A stretch of 64,000 bases of DNA, taken from the NCBI GenBank assembly GCA_016187925.1, contig JACPIS010000041.1, forward strand, positions 51,980 to 115,979. The letters are read 5' to 3'. Each line of letters opens with the position of its first letter. Within the stretch, counting starts at the first letter, position 1. Source of the stretch: Opitutia bacterium. Lineage in GTDB: Bacteria; Verrucomicrobiota; Verrucomicrobiia; Opitutales; Opitutaceae. Of this stretch, positions 63,078-64,000 are shown piece by piece. A program made the translations under genes and the position numbers. The notes under the pieces were generated by a model. That model did not search any database. It saw only the letters and a program-made list of their open reading frames with translations, and was not told the origin of the DNA.

Positions 63078-64000
63078 TCAATACCGGTAGTGCTCGGGTT
63101 TGTAGGGGCCCTCGACGGGGACGCCGAGATACTTGGCCTGCGCGGGCGAGAGCTTGGTGAGCTTGGCGCCGATCTTCTCGAGGTGGAGGCGTGCAACCTC
63201 CTCGTCGAGATGCTTCGGCAGGCGGTAGACGCCAACCTTGTAGGTGTCCTTGTTCTTCCAGAGATCGAGCTGGGCGAGCGTCTGGTTGGTGAAGCTGTTG
63301 GACATGACGAACGACGGGTGGCCGGTGGCGCAGCCGAGGTTCACGAGGCGGCCCTCGGCGAGCAGGTAGATGCTCTTGCCGTTGGGGAACGTGTAGAGGT
63401 CGTACTGCGGCTTCACGTTCGTGCGCTTGGCGTCGGAGGTGTTGAGCTTGTCGACCTGGATCTCGTTGTCGAAGTGGCCGATGTTGCAGACGATCGCCTG
63501 GTCCTTCATCGCGCGGATGTGCTCAAGCGTGATGATGTCGAGGTTGCCCGTCGTGGTGACGTAGATGTCGGCCACGCCGAGGGTGGACTCGATGGTGTTG
63601 ACCTCGAAGCCCTCCATCGCGGCCTGCAGGGCGTTGATAGGGTCGATCTCGGTGACGATGACGCGGGCGCCGAAGCCCTTGAGGGAGTGGGCGGAGCCCT
63701 TGCCGACGTCGCCGTAACCGCAGACGCAGGCGACCTTGCCGGCGACCATGACGTCGGTCGCGCGCTTGATGCCGTCCGACAGCGACTCGCGGCAGCCATA
63801 GAGGTTGTCGAACTTGGACTTGGTCACCGAGTCGTTGACGTTGATCGCGGGCACCAGCAGCTTGCCCTTCTCGGCCAGCTGGTAGAGGCGGTGCACGCCG
63901 GTGGTGGTTTCCTCGGTGACGCCGCGGATGTCCTTGACGATGCGGTGGAAACGCTGCGGATCCCGGGCCAGGGACTTCTTCAGCTGCGCCAGGAGATAAC
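63078..64000 (-). CDS. ahcY: Adenosylhomocysteinase (5' end beyond window)
   Basis: The frame is open through the right edge; 306 C-terminal codons plus the stop are visible. Hydrolyses S-adenosylhomocysteine to adenosine and homocysteine, using NAD. Seen: [38 protein letters not shown], the NAD-binding loop [20 protein letters not shown], and C-terminal KPEHYRY, the family ending with the Lys-x-x-x-Tyr-Arg-Tyr that closes the NAD site. It supplies homocysteine for the transsulfuration genes at 56961-59464. Confidence 0.97.
   Translation of the reverse strand, partial: YLLAQLKKSLARDPQRFHRIVKDIRGVTEETTTGVHRLYQLAEKGKLLVPAINVNDSVTKSKFDNLYGCRESLSDGIKRATDVMVAGKVACVCGYGDVGKGSAHSLKGFGARVIVTEIDPINALQAAMEGFEVNTIESTLGVADIYVTTTGNLDIITLEHIRAMKDQAIVCNIGHFDNEIQVDKLNTSDAKRTNVKPQYDLYTFPNGKSIYLLAEGRLVNLGCATGHPSFVMSNSFTNQTLAQLDLWKNKDTYKVGVYRLPKHLDEEVARLHLEKIGAKLTKLSPAQAKYLGVPVEGPYKPEHYRY

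Overview
The window is high-GC bacterial chromosome. Gene content (LPS export proteins LptD and LptE, BamD-like and UppP envelope genes, the rpmF-plsX-fabH cluster, long GC-rich genes with few Shine-Dalgarno motifs) and protein style suggest Verrucomicrobiota, probably Opitutaceae. This is an inference from remembered family resemblance, not from a search. No rRNA, CRISPR array, prophage or complete insertion sequence was seen; one tRNA-Ser is present.

Layout. 1-6154 (minus): a PhnD-like lipoprotein followed by two large, tandemly duplicated sensor histidine kinases, the second cut by the window edge. 6413-11064 (plus): alaS, a repeat-rich gap, hemJ and two small genes. 11252-12948 (minus): pdxH and a kelch protein, divergent from an unusually long ispH (13025-14755). 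14805-18824 (minus): an outer-membrane protein and a ParA-like ATPase operon with two unrecognised partners. 18963-26366: hotdog thioesterases, TonB, receiver proteins and a kinase/receiver/adenylate-cyclase signalling module. 26380-40946: glgB, lptD, an rRNA methyltransferase, glmM, trpD, uppP, rpmF-plsX-fabH, BamD-like, LptE-like, rpe and a GNAT protein.

41092-52732 is the accessory region and the most interesting part. A LuxR-type response regulator and an HlyD-type adaptor are followed by six short genes whose products carry double-glycine leaders. Interspersed are a CPBP-like membrane protein, three related secreted proteins (two with TPR-like C-termini), a peptidase-containing (C39) ABC exporter, and relics of a second exporter copy. 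Five of the six peptide genes are preceded by the same short stem-loop, whose arms show a compensatory change. The 3' end of the HlyD gene is repeated twice more, once fused onto an unrelated gene. The locus looks like a peptide (bacteriocin or signal) export island that grows by duplicating a cassette made of HlyD tail, stem-loop and new peptide.

52769-64000: an ABC substrate-binding protein and ATPase without an adjacent permease, hpt, tRNA-Ser, a transsulfuration pair (cystathionine beta-synthase and a cystathionine gamma-lyase/synthase), a YCII protein, a HAD phosphatase with an amidohydrolase, a cupin, and the 3' part of ahcY. The transsulfuration genes and ahcY together suggest methionine/homocysteine/cysteine metabolism here. 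Short palindromic REP-like elements recur in intergenic gaps throughout.
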